NCBI GenBank assembly: GCA_963920575.1
Contig: OY986964.1
Coordinates: 11,406,663 to 11,470,662, forward strand
Source of the DNA: Narthecium ossifragum
Lineage: Eukaryota > Streptophyta > Magnoliopsida > Dioscoreales > Nartheciaceae
Direction: 5' to 3'
DNA length: 64,000 nt
Shown here: one piece after another, positions 23,024-35,471 of the stretch
Numbering within the stretch: position 1 is the first letter of the stretch
Layout: every line of letters starts with the position of its first letter
Made by a program: the position numbers and the translations under genes
Notes under the pieces: model-generated
What the model saw: only the letters and a program-made list of their open reading frames with translations
Databases searched by the model: none
Told to the model about the DNA's origin: nothing

Positions 23024-23088
23024 AAAATAGTCGACATAATCATCCTGATTAAAGCATCAAAGATTATAATCAGATACGCAAACATACT
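23024..23088 (+). repeat. 65-bp copy of A's right genomic flank, placed after the 5' LTR
   Basis: These 65 bases match 35472-35536 (the DNA to the right of A's 3' LTR, including the AAAAT duplication) with one visible mismatch. The match stops at 23088, and gag sequence follows. A primer-binding site and leader should be here instead. Confidence 0.9.
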
Positions 23089-26000
23089 ACACAGGCTCCA
23101 TCGAGGGGAGGCCTGGGTCAGCAGCCTGATGGCGCGTCAGTCACGTGTTTCCAGTGTGAGCAGCTGGGACACTTCCGTAGAGACTATCACCTGTGAGGAG
23201 CACGGGGCGCTATGCCGCATGGCAGTAGAGGCGGAGGGACCAGTGCTTGGCAGGGGAGCAGTGGTTGGCATGGATCAGGGACTGGACCGAGTCGCTCCAG
23301 AGGTGGAGGCGGCCAGCGAAGGCGTGTGTTTGGCCTCCCAGCGCGTGAGCAGCCGGACACCATTCAGCAGTACCAGCAGGCAGCAGTAGAGCCATCTGTA
23401 CTCCGAGGTATCTTTCAGCTTTCTAGTTCTTTAGTAGATGTGCTGATAGATTCCGGGGCGTCTTATTCCTATATTGCTAGCATGTGTGTGGCATCGCTAG
23501 AATTAGAGACAAGTTGGCTAGAGGTGGCACAATCATTGGACTCTCCGATCGGCGGGACAGTCAGGGTACACCGGGTCTGCCGATCTTGTTCGTTGGAGGT
23601 TGGAGGCCTCCAAGTCTGTCTAGACCTACGGGTGCTAGACATGGTCGGCTTCAATGTGGTACTCAGTATGGACTGGTTAGCAGCATACTGAGCCATCATC
23701 GACTGTGGTTGTCGGAGGGTGGTCGCTTGGACACCCGACGGGACACGGTTTGTGTTGTTGGGGGATCGGTTCTCAGCTGATTCCTTTGCTTGTGGTGTGA
23801 GAAGGCGTGGCGGTGAGCTTTCAACCTTGCTGGCCAGCCTGTCCCTGTTTGGTTATGAGGGAGTGCAACAGAGTAGTTTTTCGAGGATCGTGTGTGACTT
23901 TGCAGACGTGTTTCCTGAGGTGTTGCCGGGGCTTCCACCGTCCAAAGAGGTCTATTTTGAGATCGACCTAGTACCAGGTACCGCGCCGATCTCTATCCCA
24001 GCTTTCAGGATGGCACCAACAGAGCAGAGCAAGTTGAAGACTCAGTTGGATGAGCTGACCAGCAGAGGCTTCATCCGTCCCAGCATGTCTCCCTGGGGGG
24101 TGCCAGTGTTGTTCACAAAGAAGAAGGATGGTACCATTCGACTTTGCATAGACTACAGGCGGCTCAACAGGGTGACCGTGAAGAACAGGTATCCGATGCC
24201 ACGGATCGACGACTTGTTCGACCAGTTGCAAGGATCTTCAGTGTTCTCGAAGATCGACCTCCGCACAGACTACCACCAGTTGAGGGTTTGGGATTGCGAC
24301 ATCCCGAAGACGGCTTTCCAAACTCGGTACGACCTGTACAAGTTCGTGGTGATGCCATTTGGGCTGACGAACGCACCAGCAGCGTTTATGGATCTGATGC
24401 AGAGGATCTTACGGCCATTCCTAGACTAGTTTGTGGTGGTGTTCGTCGACGACATTCTGATCTACTTCTCCAGAGTTGCCAGCCCGATGACTAGACTAAC
24501 ACAGAAGGCAGTCCCGTTCGTGTGAGATGATGCTTGTGAGCGAGCTTTTGTAGAGATGAGGACGAGGTTGACCAGTGCACCGGTGCTGATCGTCCCCGAG
24601 CGAGGCGTTGGTTACAGTGTCTACTGCGACGCCAACGGTGAGGGTTTGGGTTGTGTCCTCATGCAAGAGGGACACATAGTTGCCTATGGTTCTCGTTCAT
24701 CTGAAGAACCATGAGAGGAACTACCTGACCCATGACTTGGAGCTAGCAGCAGTGGTCGTCGCCCTGAAGACCTGGCGGCATTACCTCTAATGTGAGAAGT
24801 TCTCTGTCTTCTCGGACCATAAGAGTTTGAGGCACGTTTTCACCCAACATGACCTCAACCTGAGGTAGCGACTTTGAGTTGCATTACCATCTTGGTAAGG
24901 CAAACGTCGTAGCAGAATCGCTGAGCAGACAGGTGAGAGACACCAGAGCAGTAGTGGCAGGGCTATCAGCGCGGCAGTGGCAGGGCTATCAGCGCGGCAG
25001 TTGCAGACATTGGAGACAGCGGGCTAGTTGGGGCTCGAGTTTGAGGATCAGGAATCCAACAGCTTCCTCTACATGGTGTAGATTATGCCAACAGTCCTAG
25101 CTAGAGTGATAGAGGTGCAGCGCAGTGATGCAGAGCTCGAGGAGTTGCGCACATTGGCAAGCACGGCAGGCGCAGACGGGGACTGGACCGTATCGTCAGA
25201 CGGAGGGGTATGATTTAGAGGCAGAGTAGCGGTTCCGGCAGATCCAGTTCTACTAGACGACGTCCTATGAGAGTTCCATCACTCTCGTTTTAAAGTTCAT
25301 CCCGAGGGCACCAAGATGTACCAGGACCTGCGGCGGCAATTCTGGTGGTGCGGAATGAAGAGGGCAGTGACGGAGTTCGTATTGCGCTGCCTTACCTGTT
25401 AAAAGGTCAAGGTAGAGCACCAGCGAACTCCAGGGTTACTTCAGCCCCTTCCACTAGCTGAGTGGAAGTGGGAGCATATCACGATGGACTTCGTGGCCGG
25501 GCTACCGAGATCTCCTAGGGGGAATGACGCGATTTGGGTCATCGTTGATCGATTGACCAAACGGCACACTTCCTGCCTATGCGGACGACAGACTCGACAA
25601 ACAGGTTGGGCAGTTTGTATGTCAGAGAGGTGGTCAGACTACACGGAGTTCCAGTGTCTATAGTGTCAAACCGTGACCCCAAGTTCACCAGCAGGTTCTT
25701 GCGAGGCTTTCAAGAGGTAGTTGGCACACTCCTGACCTTCAGCACTGCATTTCATACACAGACAGACGGGCAGTCGGAGCGGACGATCCAAATCTTAGAG
25801 GACATGATGAGAGCATGTGTCCTCGATGCCGGAGGTAGCTGGGAGGGGCACGTTCCCTTGGTGGAGTTCGCCTACAACAACAGCCACCAGTCCAGTCTTG
25901 GAGTAGCAACTTTCGAGGCATTGTACGGTAGGCCGTGTTGTTCCCCAGTGTGTTGGACAGAGGTTGGAGAGGTCCCACTCACCGGTCCAGATATCGTCAG

Positions 26001-26515
26001 GCGGTCTTCAGAGAGGCTAGTACAGATCAGACAGAGACTTCTGATGGTTCAGAGCCGGCATAAGAGTTATGCAGATCAGAGGCAATGACCGTTAGAGTTT
26101 GAAGTCGGCGATAGAGTGTTTCTGCGACCATCGCCGTACAGAGGGTCAGTAAAGGTTTGACAGGGGTGGTAAGTTGGCGTCGAGGTTTGTCGGGCTGTTC
26201 GAGATCCTAGAGAGGATTGGTGAGATAGCTTACCGCTTGGATTTTCCTCAGCATATGTCAGTTGCGCATCTGACTTTCCACGTGTCGATGCTGAGGAAGT
26301 ATCACTCAGACTCGTCTCATGTCATCAGGGTGGATGACATCGAGCTTGAGGCAGACGCGACGTTCGTTCAGCAGTCAGTTCAAGTAGTTGACCGGAGGGA
26401 TCAGGTCTTGCGGGGCAAGACGATTCCCTTGGTCAAGGTACTATGGAGGCACAGAGGCGTCAACGAGATGACCTGGGAGTGCGAGGAGCGCATGCGGCAG
26501 GATTATTCACAGTAG
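23089..26515 (+). pseudogene. Element A gag-pol remnant
   Basis: Order seen: a damaged CCHC knuckle (CFQCEQLGHFRRDYH, last Cys replaced) at about 23140; protease VLIDSGASYSYI at 23440-23690; reverse transcriptase from 23900 with [29 protein letters not shown] and VDDILIY, with a TAG at 24427; RNase H YCDANGEGLG from about 24616; integrase zinc ligands HHSRFKVH...CLTC at 25270-25400, catalytic DFVAG, NRDPKF and SERTIQ (25486-25800), then GDRVFLRPSPYRG at 26107 and a chromodomain-like tail to 26515. About 200 bp or more between VDDILIY and the thumb/RNase H connection is deleted near 24475. Several further frameshifts and stops occur. Confidence 0.88.
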
Positions 26516-28147
26516 TTTCCTTCTCGAGGTACCTCTTGTTCTGTCTTCTTGTGTAGCTATGTTTTTTTTTCAGTTTTCGAGCCCTATCTTTATCGAATCT
26601 CGGAATGAGATTTCCTTTAAGGGTATTAGAATGTGAGGACCTGTCCCTCTACTCCTGGGTCGACCGTCTAGGTCAGGCCCGTGGCTCGTTGTGCATCGCA
26701 AGGGCAATTTGGTAAATTGCGCCTTGTTGGTTTGTTTCACACCTGCGTGTGCACACACTGACCATGTTTGTGTTAGTGTTTGATTAGAACGGTTAGGTGG
26801 ACCCAGGATCAGAAGATCCGAGCTTGGGCTTGTGTTTTAGCCCAAGTTTGACTTTATGGGGGAAAGAGATCGATTTTCCCATGCTAAGGAGATCGATCTT
26901 TTTCTGCCAGGAAGTTGAGGCGGTGGGTTTCTGAGTGGATGGCCGCCGTTGGCCGTCGCTCTCCGCTGTCAGAGGTGAGAAGAAAAATCTTCTCTCCTCT
27001 CCCCTATCCTCTTCCTCCTTCTTTCTTCTTCTTCCTTGTTCTTTCCCGCGGCTCTGTTTCCCCTGTTTCCGGCTGCCACCTTCTTCCCGTCCGTTCTCCC
27101 TCCGCCGGCCATCATTTTGAGTGCTTGAGGGCTCGTTGGATTCGTGGAAGCGTGAGGAAGATTTGTGGCTTGGTTTGAAGCCGGTTTAGTCCTTGTATAA
27201 TGGGGATTCAGCCGATGTTTGGTTAGTCCGATAGGTTTCTTCCTACTTGGGTTTAATAGGGGTTTTCTCTTAATATAGCCAGTGGATTTGGGTGTTCTTG
27301 GTGTTGTTGTGTCCATCTTGGTTAACTTAATTTCTGTTTTGCGTTTCATATGATTTGATTGAGATTTTATTAGGATTTGAGCATGTTTAAACTTGGATTT
27401 TCCGGTTTCTTTGTTCTTGAAGAACAGCCGGTTTACAGTGTATTTTCCGGTCTGTACATGCATGATCTTGATTTATGATGAATATGCGAGTTGGGGATCT
27501 TTGGATCTACTCTCAGCTGCAACCAGTTTCATAATTTTCTGAGCTTCTTATGAATTGTTATGATTTTCCTACGGATGCGTTGCAGCAATTAAAGGTAATT
27601 AGTGAAGTTAACGGTTTTGATTAGCGTTTTTCCGGTAATCAAGCCGTTGGATGTTTCCCGGTTTTGGATGTGTTGATCCAAGTATGTTTTCATGCGTTTG
27701 TCTAAGTTGGATCTCGAATCCGACGTCGTTTGGACGTCGGATCGACGAGGTCGCTTAGCCTCTAAATAGAGGATCTTGATGATTAAATAATATTATTTAT
27801 GTTTATTTGAGTTTTCGGGGTTGCTTCCCGTTGCAGGGGTTCACGGTTGACGATCACGGTACCGTCGTAATAGCGGGACCCGCTGCGGATTGGCTGGCAG
27901 CGATCGGTGATATCGCTGCAGCAATCCAGTTGGACTTGTTTGTTATTTTATCATATTATTGCATGCGTACTTCTTACCCACGCATGATCATAGCATGCAT
28001 TTTGTTTGTGCATTAGATGTATAAGGATAGGGCATGGGCGATGGGTTGATCGCCGATCCGAGGCTTTCGGGTAGCTCCGATCTAGCTTTAGGACCGTGGC
28101 GGGTAGCGTGGTCCAGGTTGGATGGTAGTATTGTGATGACCCATTCT

Positions 28148-29573
28148 TGATCGCTTGCAAACGTGTCGTTAAATCCGATGCAAACCCAATCAAAAATAGA
28201 ATTTATAAACCCTTATTCAAAATACTAAACTATGGGGTAGAATAGTGATGAAATACGGGATCGAACCACAGGGAAATATTGTCAACAGAGAAGAACTTAA
28301 ATCAATCTCAAACTTTCTATCCTAAGACGAAAGAGAAGGATTTTGATTAACTATGGAATTAAATCTAACTAAGAAAGCAATAAAAGGATAGGGATGAATC
28401 AATATGAGAAAGACCTAGGGATTATTCAATCCACTCTAATTTCACCTCCTGTATTCTCTAGTATCCTCTTGTTCTCTAATCTAGACCTATGGAATCACGG
28501 CTTCTTATGCTCGCATGAATCTCTAAAAGAACGCTCATGTTATCCTACGGCATAGTCTATCTTCGCTTAGCATAGACTATGTTCGGACTTAACCTGAGTA
28601 CAATCTATCTTTGCTTAGTATAAACTATCTCAAAGGCACACACAAAAGCGACATTAAAATCACCCTAAGAATCTTTACACTCAAGCACCGCAATCGTGTA
28701 AGACTGAAAATACGTCAAAGGACAACCAGGTTCCTTCAACTCTATTGTCATTAAAACTGAATTCAAATGATCATGCCATAGAAAAAATTACAAGATTTAA
28801 CTAGAAAAAATACAAGAAGGCTACATTAGAGTTTCATGAGATCCCTAAGTGAGAGATTAGCTACTCATCTTGTGGATGACGACCATGAATTTGGTGAAGA
28901 GCGCTTGAGATCCCCGGCACATCTCCATCTTCTTTAGCAAACTTAATCCTCTTTTTTCTCTCTAAGGAGACCCTCATTTTTGGCCAGCAAAAGCCCTTTT
29001 TATAAGCTAACTCCCGGAATTAGGGTTTTGGGTTAAGTTGGACCTCTAGTGCAACTCGGATTTCCTGAATTAATCTTGACAGTCTATTCCGAGCGCAACT
29101 GAGTCCAATCAAGCCGGAATTGGGACACGTGTTCAACACGAACATTGTAGATTAGGAAGTATTCTGTCCGATCCCGAAGATTTTATAATATTCAGACTTA
29201 TCTGGAATATTTGGCGAATATTCTCCTGGATGTCGACGGACCAGTTTCCAGTAGCTGTATATCTTCATAGTGTTCAAAACTGGTATTAATCTGTCAGAAA
29301 TCTCATAAAGTGTCCAACATGAAATTTGTCCGTCTTGATGTTTTCTAGAATATCCCAAAGTTTCAGAATATTTGGACCTTTGTCAAATATCTGGCGAATA
29401 TATTACTGACGGTCGATGAAGCAGTTTATTTAGTCATTTTAGCCGAATTTCCTGCATTTCTTCTCAAAGCATGATTAAACCTGAAATCAACTAACAAGCT
29501 ATCAAATACAACTACTCTAGGCATAACAAAGCTAAGTTAAGGGGTTGAATCATGAACATTTAGTGACTTATCA
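28148..29573 (-). mobile_element. C2: second C-type solo LTR, reverse orientation, about 1426 bp
   Basis: Begins TGATCGCTTGC and ends GTGACTTATCA on the plus strand, the mirror of C1. The flanks ATTCT (28143-28147) and GTTCC (29574-29578) differ by two transitions, so they may be a decayed duplication. Without C2 the B2 start would read TGTGATGACCC then TTCCTCCAACC, close to B1. No internal domain. Confidence 0.8.
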
Positions 29574-30589
29574 GTTCCTCCAACCTGACTCGACCGCGTA
29601 GGTCGAGGGTTGTTTCCTGTTGGTTCGGTTCCGCGTCGGGTACGATCGGGTGATCGCATGGCAGTTTTTGACCCCAGGGGCATTTTAGTAAATATGCTCC
29701 CTGGTGGTCAGTTTCACACCCGAGTTGCACACACAGCCTTGGATTGATGTATGTGTTTGATTAGGACCTTACGAGTGCTTTCGATCGGAAGATTGGGGCT
29801 CGGTCGGGAGAGATCGGATCGGACTTCCGAGATCAGTTCTGATCTCTATATATGTCCTTGTTCTTCTCTCTCCTCCTTTCTTTTCTCTTCCTCTCCTTCT
29901 CTCTCCTCCCTTGGGCTGCCGGGTGGATCCTTGGAGCTTGGGCTTGCGGATTTTCGGCCTAGATCCGCTGGGATCGGAGGCGAGGATCTTGTAGATCGAC
30001 TACTTGTCTTCACAAGTAGGTGTTTCTACCCAATTCCTATGAGTTGGTAGCCCTAGGATCATCTTTTCACGTTTTGTGGCTGTTGGTTTTGTTGGAATGC
30101 TATGATTTTCTGTATTTTAGTCCCTTGCCATGTTTAGAAGCTAGCTATGGTTTCAATTCCGTATTCTTTCGAACGAATTCCGTATTTTTGTCGGTTTTTC
30201 GACGGGGTTGGACTCATATCTGATATTTCACGATCTGAGTTTGGTTTTTATTGCATGAATGAATTCCCCACCACCAAATAGACCTTCCTGCAAAGTTTGA
30301 ATGGATTCCATCGCTGTTTGCTAGATCAAATCCAACAAATTCAGTTTTTCGTCGGTTTCGTCGGTTTTCGGACAATCTGATTTAATTTGAAGGATTTGAT
30401 CATCCAAAGTTTAATTTCTTAGTGTCATTAGATTCCCCACATCCAAATGCACATGCCTGCCAAATGTGGTTTGATTTTGATACGTTTTGATAGATCGAAT
30501 CCAAGAAATTGGATCTCAGATACTGTTTCAATACTATTCACTCTTCTTTGCGAGTATGAAGGATTGATCATTTGGATGAAATGATCGAT

Positions 30590-30890
30590 CACTTCCATTG
30601 AAGTGCTCTGCTCCGTCTGACAAGAAGATCGATCTTCTTGGGACAAGAAGATTGATCCTCTTCTTGACAGAGGGTGTGCTTGAAGAAGATCGATCCTCTT
30701 GTGATAGAGGATCGATCCTGCTCCCCCAGATAGAAGACCACTTTGGGGATGATCGAACTTCTTGATGAGAAGATCGATCCTCCTTCCCCAGATAGAACAC
30801 CCATTTTGGGATGATCGATCTTCATGGGCATGAAGATCGATCATTTTTTTATTGATGGTTGGCTATGAAGAGTGTGAAGATCGATCTCTT
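30590..30890 (+). repeat. GATCGATC palindrome array in B2
   Basis: Within 300 bases there are about ten copies of GATCGATC or one-base variants (GATTGATC), most inside longer self-complementary words such as AAGATCGATCTTC and AGGATCGATCCT, spaced roughly 15-40 bases. Position is the probable transcribed leader part of the LTR. Confidence 0.85.
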
Positions 30891-32439
30891 GTTTGCTGCC
30901 AACACATTTTGATCCGAATTCGATGTTTTCGATTTCTCTTCGACCCGGTTTTCTCGCGGGGTTTTTCCGTTGATAAGTAGTGGTTATTATAATATTTTAA
31001 TCGGGATTTGGCGGGTTTATCCTTGGATGACGTCGTGAATTGGATTCCAAATCGGTTATCGATTTCAAGCGGTTTCACGATAAGCATGCCATATCTATAT
31101 GCACATACATATATAAACGTGTAGTTTGTGATTGTTCTATCGCCTTATGGGTAACCGGGGAAGTGACGACCCCCGGGAATGTTTAGTATAAATGGACCGA
31201 AAGTGTGTCCTGCATACTTAGTACAGATCTACCGCTTTGATTAATAGCCCTACTGATTGCCGGCGTGCGCCGGGGGCATAACCCGTTGTATTGGTAGAAT
31301 ATATGTCTTGTCTGCATGGTTGTTGGCTTGGCCGGGGTTGTATCCCCTTGTACTAATTTCGGTTGACGGCTGTGGACGCCGTTGTAATGCCGAAATTGGC
31401 TTCGCAGTATTGTTAGTATAACTTATCTGTATTTGAGACCCTCGCTATGCTCACCCCTTTGGCTAGCTGTAGGCTATGCCTAGCCTTGTATAATTGATGA
31501 CATATTGTTGCATGCCTATATATCTTTATCTGTGCCTGAGCATTGCATGCATCATGTTTGCATTAGAGCATAATGCTAGGGTGCGATTGAATAGGGTCTT
31601 CGCCGATCCGAGGCTCTCGGATAGCTCGGATCTAGCTCTAGGACCGTGGCTGGGTAGCTTGGTCTAGGGCGATTGTATTGCCAAATCTCTGTATTCTCGA
31701 GGATGGGTCTAGTTGGCTATCATCTGTTGTTTGAGGTGTAGAGGTCGCCCAGAGTTCTCGTCTCATGCTCAGTATTTGTTTTAAGGGAAGTTACGTGTTG
31801 CCCTGGGTCCTACCCCTTTTGCTTGAGAGGGACGGATGTTGACAGTTGAGGTCACAGAGCGCGTGCCCTGGGGTAGACAGTGGACGTAACGTGAGTTTCC
31901 TTTAGAGATGAGACAGAACCCGGGACTTTGTAGTTTCTCCTTTTTCCTGTGTGACGTAGAGTAGAGTAAAACCCTACTGAGCTTTTTGCTAACTCCTACC
32001 CGGGCTGCGTTTGCAGATGCAGGCGTCGGCTCTTCCTCTGCGGGTCCAGCTGGATCAGGTCTTGGCGGCGCGTCGACTTCCAGAGGCGCTTGAGGTCGTG
32101 GAGGGACATATTTACCTTTGGCAGCTTTTTGGTCTGTAGTTATCTTGAGGATGATGTACTGAACGCTTTTATATATGAAATCATGTTCCCTCCTTTGATT
32201 GAGTTTTATTCCGCAATGTAATATTTAGTTTTACCTTCATGCCCTTGGAAGTCTTTTAGTTCAATTTTATTCCACTTTGTGTATTGTCGCGCCATATCGG
32301 ATGTAACTAGTGTAGGTTTCCCCTCACGTCCGGACCGGATGGATTTTCTGGGTCGGGGCGTGACAAGTATTATGTCAATCTTGATGATAGGTTTAGATGA
32401 CTTTAATACATGTTGATCAATGATTTAGAGGTCGTGTCA

Positions 32440-34781
32440 TGTGAGGACCCGTCCCTCTACTCCTGTGGCTCGTCGTGGACCGCAAAGGCAATTTGGTAAA
32501 TTGCGCCTTGTCGGCTTGTTTCACACTCGCGTGTGCACACACTGACCATGTTTGTGGTAATGTTTGGCTAGAATGGTTAGTGGGACCCGGGATCGAAAGA
32601 TCCGGGCTTGGGCTTAAGTTTTAGCCCAAGTCCAGCTTCCTGCGAAAGACGGATCGATCCTTCCTTGCTAGAAGGATCGATCGGTCTTTGCCAGGAACGC
32701 GGATCGTCGAGAAGGATCGATCGGTCTCTTGGGACAGATCGATCGTTCTCTTGGACGGATCGATCGGTCTCTTGGGACGGATCGATCGTTCTTTTGGACG
32801 GATCGATCGCTCTCTTGAGACGGATCGATCCTGCTTAGTCGGTTCGTTTGCCTATAAAACAAACGCAACCTTCTTCCTTGAATCTCTTTGGAAATTCAAG
32901 TTCTTGGGCTGAGAATTTTTGGATTTCGAAGAGGTTGTGGACGATCCAAGGCCTAGCAGCTGGGATTGAAGCTGCTATTGCTTAGGTAGGGATCTTACCT
33001 ACATTTTGTTCCGGGTTTTTGGAGGTTTTCCGGCTGTTGGTGTTCTTATGCTTAGATGTTGTTGTATACTTGTTAGATTGTAGTATTTTCACCGGTTTTG
33101 GATTCATGATCCTTCGTACCACTAAATCCTAGGTTTTGGTGGGAATTGGTGGAGTTTTTCGACGGTAGTTCTCGCCGTCGGCTTACCGGAGAACCCAACG
33201 CGATCGATCCGTCTATGAGATGGATCGATCCCTCCTTGTTGGTCATGCTGACCCGAGCAGGAACGATCGGTCTCGGGTGAGGACGATCGATCCCGGTGCC
33301 TTGGGTAGCATGGGACGTTCCCTATCGCGAGTCGGATCGATCGTCCTGGGAGGATGGATCGATCGGACTCGGCGCAGTATGGAGAGTTTGCTCTCTGTCA
33401 TTAGAGGGATCGATGGGATCGATCCTCCCTTGAGGGAGGGATCGATCCGTCTACGGCAGAGAGAGAAATTCCCTTTTTATTTTGCCCGCGGGGCTTTGCA
33501 TGTATCGTTTTCTTTACAGCTTTATATCTTGTACATACGTTTAAGCATGTTAGCCCTATAATAGGGGCAGTGGTGAACCGGGGGAGTGATGACTCCCGGG
33601 ATGTTTAGAATAAACGGGCGGGTAGCCCTACAGCTTTTCCTAGCCTTGCATGCCGGCGTGTGCTGAGGGCTTTATCTGTGATATCTGTGAGCTGTTGTTT
33701 GCGGGGCTGCTTTCCGATGTAGGTGTTGTGGTGGACTGCTGGCAGTTGGTGGTGGTACCACTGCAGCAGCTCCTAGACCTTACTTACCTGTTCACCACCC
33801 CGGGCCGGCAGGGTGTCATGCCCAGACCTTGTTATTTATATCATCACATACTGTTGCATGCTTACATGTATTATCCTGCGCGTGTTCATATCATGCATTG
33901 TGTTGCGCATTAGTTGCATCTGTGTAGGGTGCTGGCGATGGGTTGATCGCCGATCCGGGGCTTCCGAGTAGTCCGGATCTAGCTCTAGGACCGTCGCGGG
34001 TAGCTTGATCCAGGACTCGATTTGTAGTATTCAGTCACTTTTGATGATAGGGTTAGATGACCTGAATACATGTTGTTTGAGGTTTAGAGGTTGTGTCGGC
34101 CTCGAGCCGAGTGTGGGGGTGTAGCCGGTGTCCGGTTCACTGTCTCATGGGTAGAGGTAGTGCCTACTCAGCGGTGTTGGTTGCCCGCCTTGCAGTGTTG
34201 GTTTCCTGCTAGTGAGATGGCAGTGTTGGTCTGCCTCGCTGAGGGCGGCCCAGTATGTGACCAGTCCGACTGGAGAACATGACTGGAGTCTCCTTTCAGG
34301 GACACGTGGTGGGGTTATGGGACCCATGTGTACACCCAACCTCTGCTTGAGGGTGACACTGTTGTGTTCCCTCCCTTGTGAGTGTCGTAGTGTAGTGTCC
34401 CTGCTGAGCTTAGTGCTCACTCCAACCTGGGCTGCGTTTTGCAGGTGCTGGCGCTAGCTCTTCTTCAGTCGCCCCTACCGGGCCGGTGTTTGGTGACGTG
34501 GCGGCGTCTGGCGGTGCTTGAGGAGCGGCGATCTGTTGTACCCTTTTTGTTCTAGACAGTCTCCTACGGGAGTGTTAAATGTATAATTTCCCTGTTTTTA
34601 GGACATGTATCTATTCTAGTTCAGTCTTTGAGTTTCTGATGATTGTATGATACAGGATGGTTGTGAATTGCTAGGGTAACCACTAAAATTAGAGGGAAAC
34701 CTTGCCAAAATTTCCGTAGTAGGATAGGTTCCGCTTCGCGTCGCCCGGCCCGGTTGGGCCTACGCGGGTCAGGGCGCGACA
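32440..34781 (+). mobile_element. A': A-type solo LTR, 2342 bp, in A's 3' LTR
   Basis: Begins TGTGAGGACC and ends GGGCGCGACA. The flanks TGTCA (32435-32439) and TGTCG (34782-34786) are a 5-bp duplication with one transition. It interrupts A's LTR at the word GTGTCGGCCTCG seen intact in other copies. It lacks an internal domain. Compared with A's LTR it contains a long GATCGATC array and a B-like module near 33580-33680. Confidence 0.87.
32640..33460 (+). repeat. GATCGATC palindrome arrays in A'
   Basis: Two clusters (32645-32835 and 33195-33460) hold about fifteen GATCGATC copies, usually as GGATCGATCC or GGATCGATCGG. Neighbouring copies could pair with each other or fold back in RNA. Short ORFs across them are by-products of the repeat. 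Confidence 0.85.
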
Positions 34782-35471
34782 TGTCGGCCTCGAGTCAGGT
34801 TCTGAGGTGTAGCCAGTGTCGGGTTATAACGACTCTTGGGTAGAGGGTGTGCCTACTCAGCAGTGCCATTTCCTGCCAACAGAGCCGGTTTCCTGCTTGT
34901 GAGTCAGCAGTATTGGTTTCCTGCTTACTGAGCGTGACCTATCGTGTGACCAGCTCGGCTGGAAGATCATGATTGTGGACCTTAGGGAGACGCAGTGGGG
35001 TTATGGGACCCCTGTGTACACCCAGACCTTACTTGGAGACGACACTGTTGTGTTCCATCCTTTCTATGTGTCGTAGTGTAAAACCCTACTGAGCTTAGTG
35101 CTCACTCCTATTCGAGCTACGTTTTGCAGGTGCAAGTGTTAGCTCTTCTTCGGTGGCCCCTACCGTGCAGGTGTTTTGTGGCGCGGTGGCGTCTGGCGGT
35201 GCTTGAGGACCAGTGATCATCATCTATACTGTTTTTGTTTAGATAGCCTCCTACGGAAGTGTGATGTATATGAATGTACCCTTTGAGGTTTTGAAATCTT
35301 ATTATATTATATCTTTTGAGGTTGTTAATTATTGTTAATTTCGAGTATCTGTGAAATGTTTAGAGAAACCAATAAGCTAGAGGGAACGCTCACCAAAATT
35401 ATTCCGCATTTAGTTAGGTTCCGGTTCGCGTCGGCCGGCCCGGTTGGGCCTTCAGGGGTTGGGGCGCGACA

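Larger units (their letters stand above)
28132..32365 (+). mobile_element. B2: B-type solo LTR (about 2.8 kb) in A's 3' LTR
   Basis: Starts TGTGA and ends GGGGCGTGACA, with the duplication AGTAT at 28127-28131 and 32366-32370. Interrupted near its start by C2. No internal domain, so it is a solo LTR left by LTR-LTR recombination. It shares with B1 the modules GTTTAGTATAAATGGACCGAA (31181), TAGCCC...TGCCGGCGTGCGCC and the TCGCCGATCCGAGGCTCTCGG block (31600). It carries a dense run of AGATCGATCT/GGATCGATCC palindromes at 30590-30890. Confidence 0.86.
20763..35471 (+). mobile_element. Element A: long-LTR Ty3/gypsy chromovirus-like element with nested insertions
   Basis: The 5' LTR is 20763-23023 (2261 bp). 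The 3' LTR starts at 26632 and ends at 35471; after removing nested B2 and A' plus their duplications it is 2254 bp. The duplication AAAAT flanks the whole (20758-20762, 35472-35476). The internal pol order is protease, reverse transcriptase, RNase H, integrase, so it is Ty3/gypsy. The final residues VKVLWRHRGVNEMTWECEE resemble the chromodomain-like tail of Tekay/Del chromoviruses, which also have long LTRs. The primer site and most of gag are missing (see 23024-23088). Pol is full of lesions, so the copy is dead. Confidence 0.88.
26632..35471 (+). repeat. 3' LTR of element A, split by B2 and A'
   Basis: Pieces 26632-28131, 32366-32439 and 34782-35471 join, after removal of the two insertions and one copy of each duplication, into a 2254-bp LTR that follows 20763-23023 closely. 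The right end is followed by AAAAT and F2 sequence. Confidence 0.88.

Noticed and set aside
23129..26515. Integrated plant pararetrovirus
   Set aside because: The reverse transcriptase is followed by an integrase with zinc and DDE motifs and the unit has LTRs and a target duplication, so it is Ty3/gypsy. No movement-protein or coat-type frame is seen anywhere in the window.
32608..32912. Overlapping ORFs rich in DRS and RID repeats on both strands
   Set aside because: They follow from the GATCGATC array, which is nearly stop-free and self-complementary. The same applies to 30428-30844 and 33220-33561.
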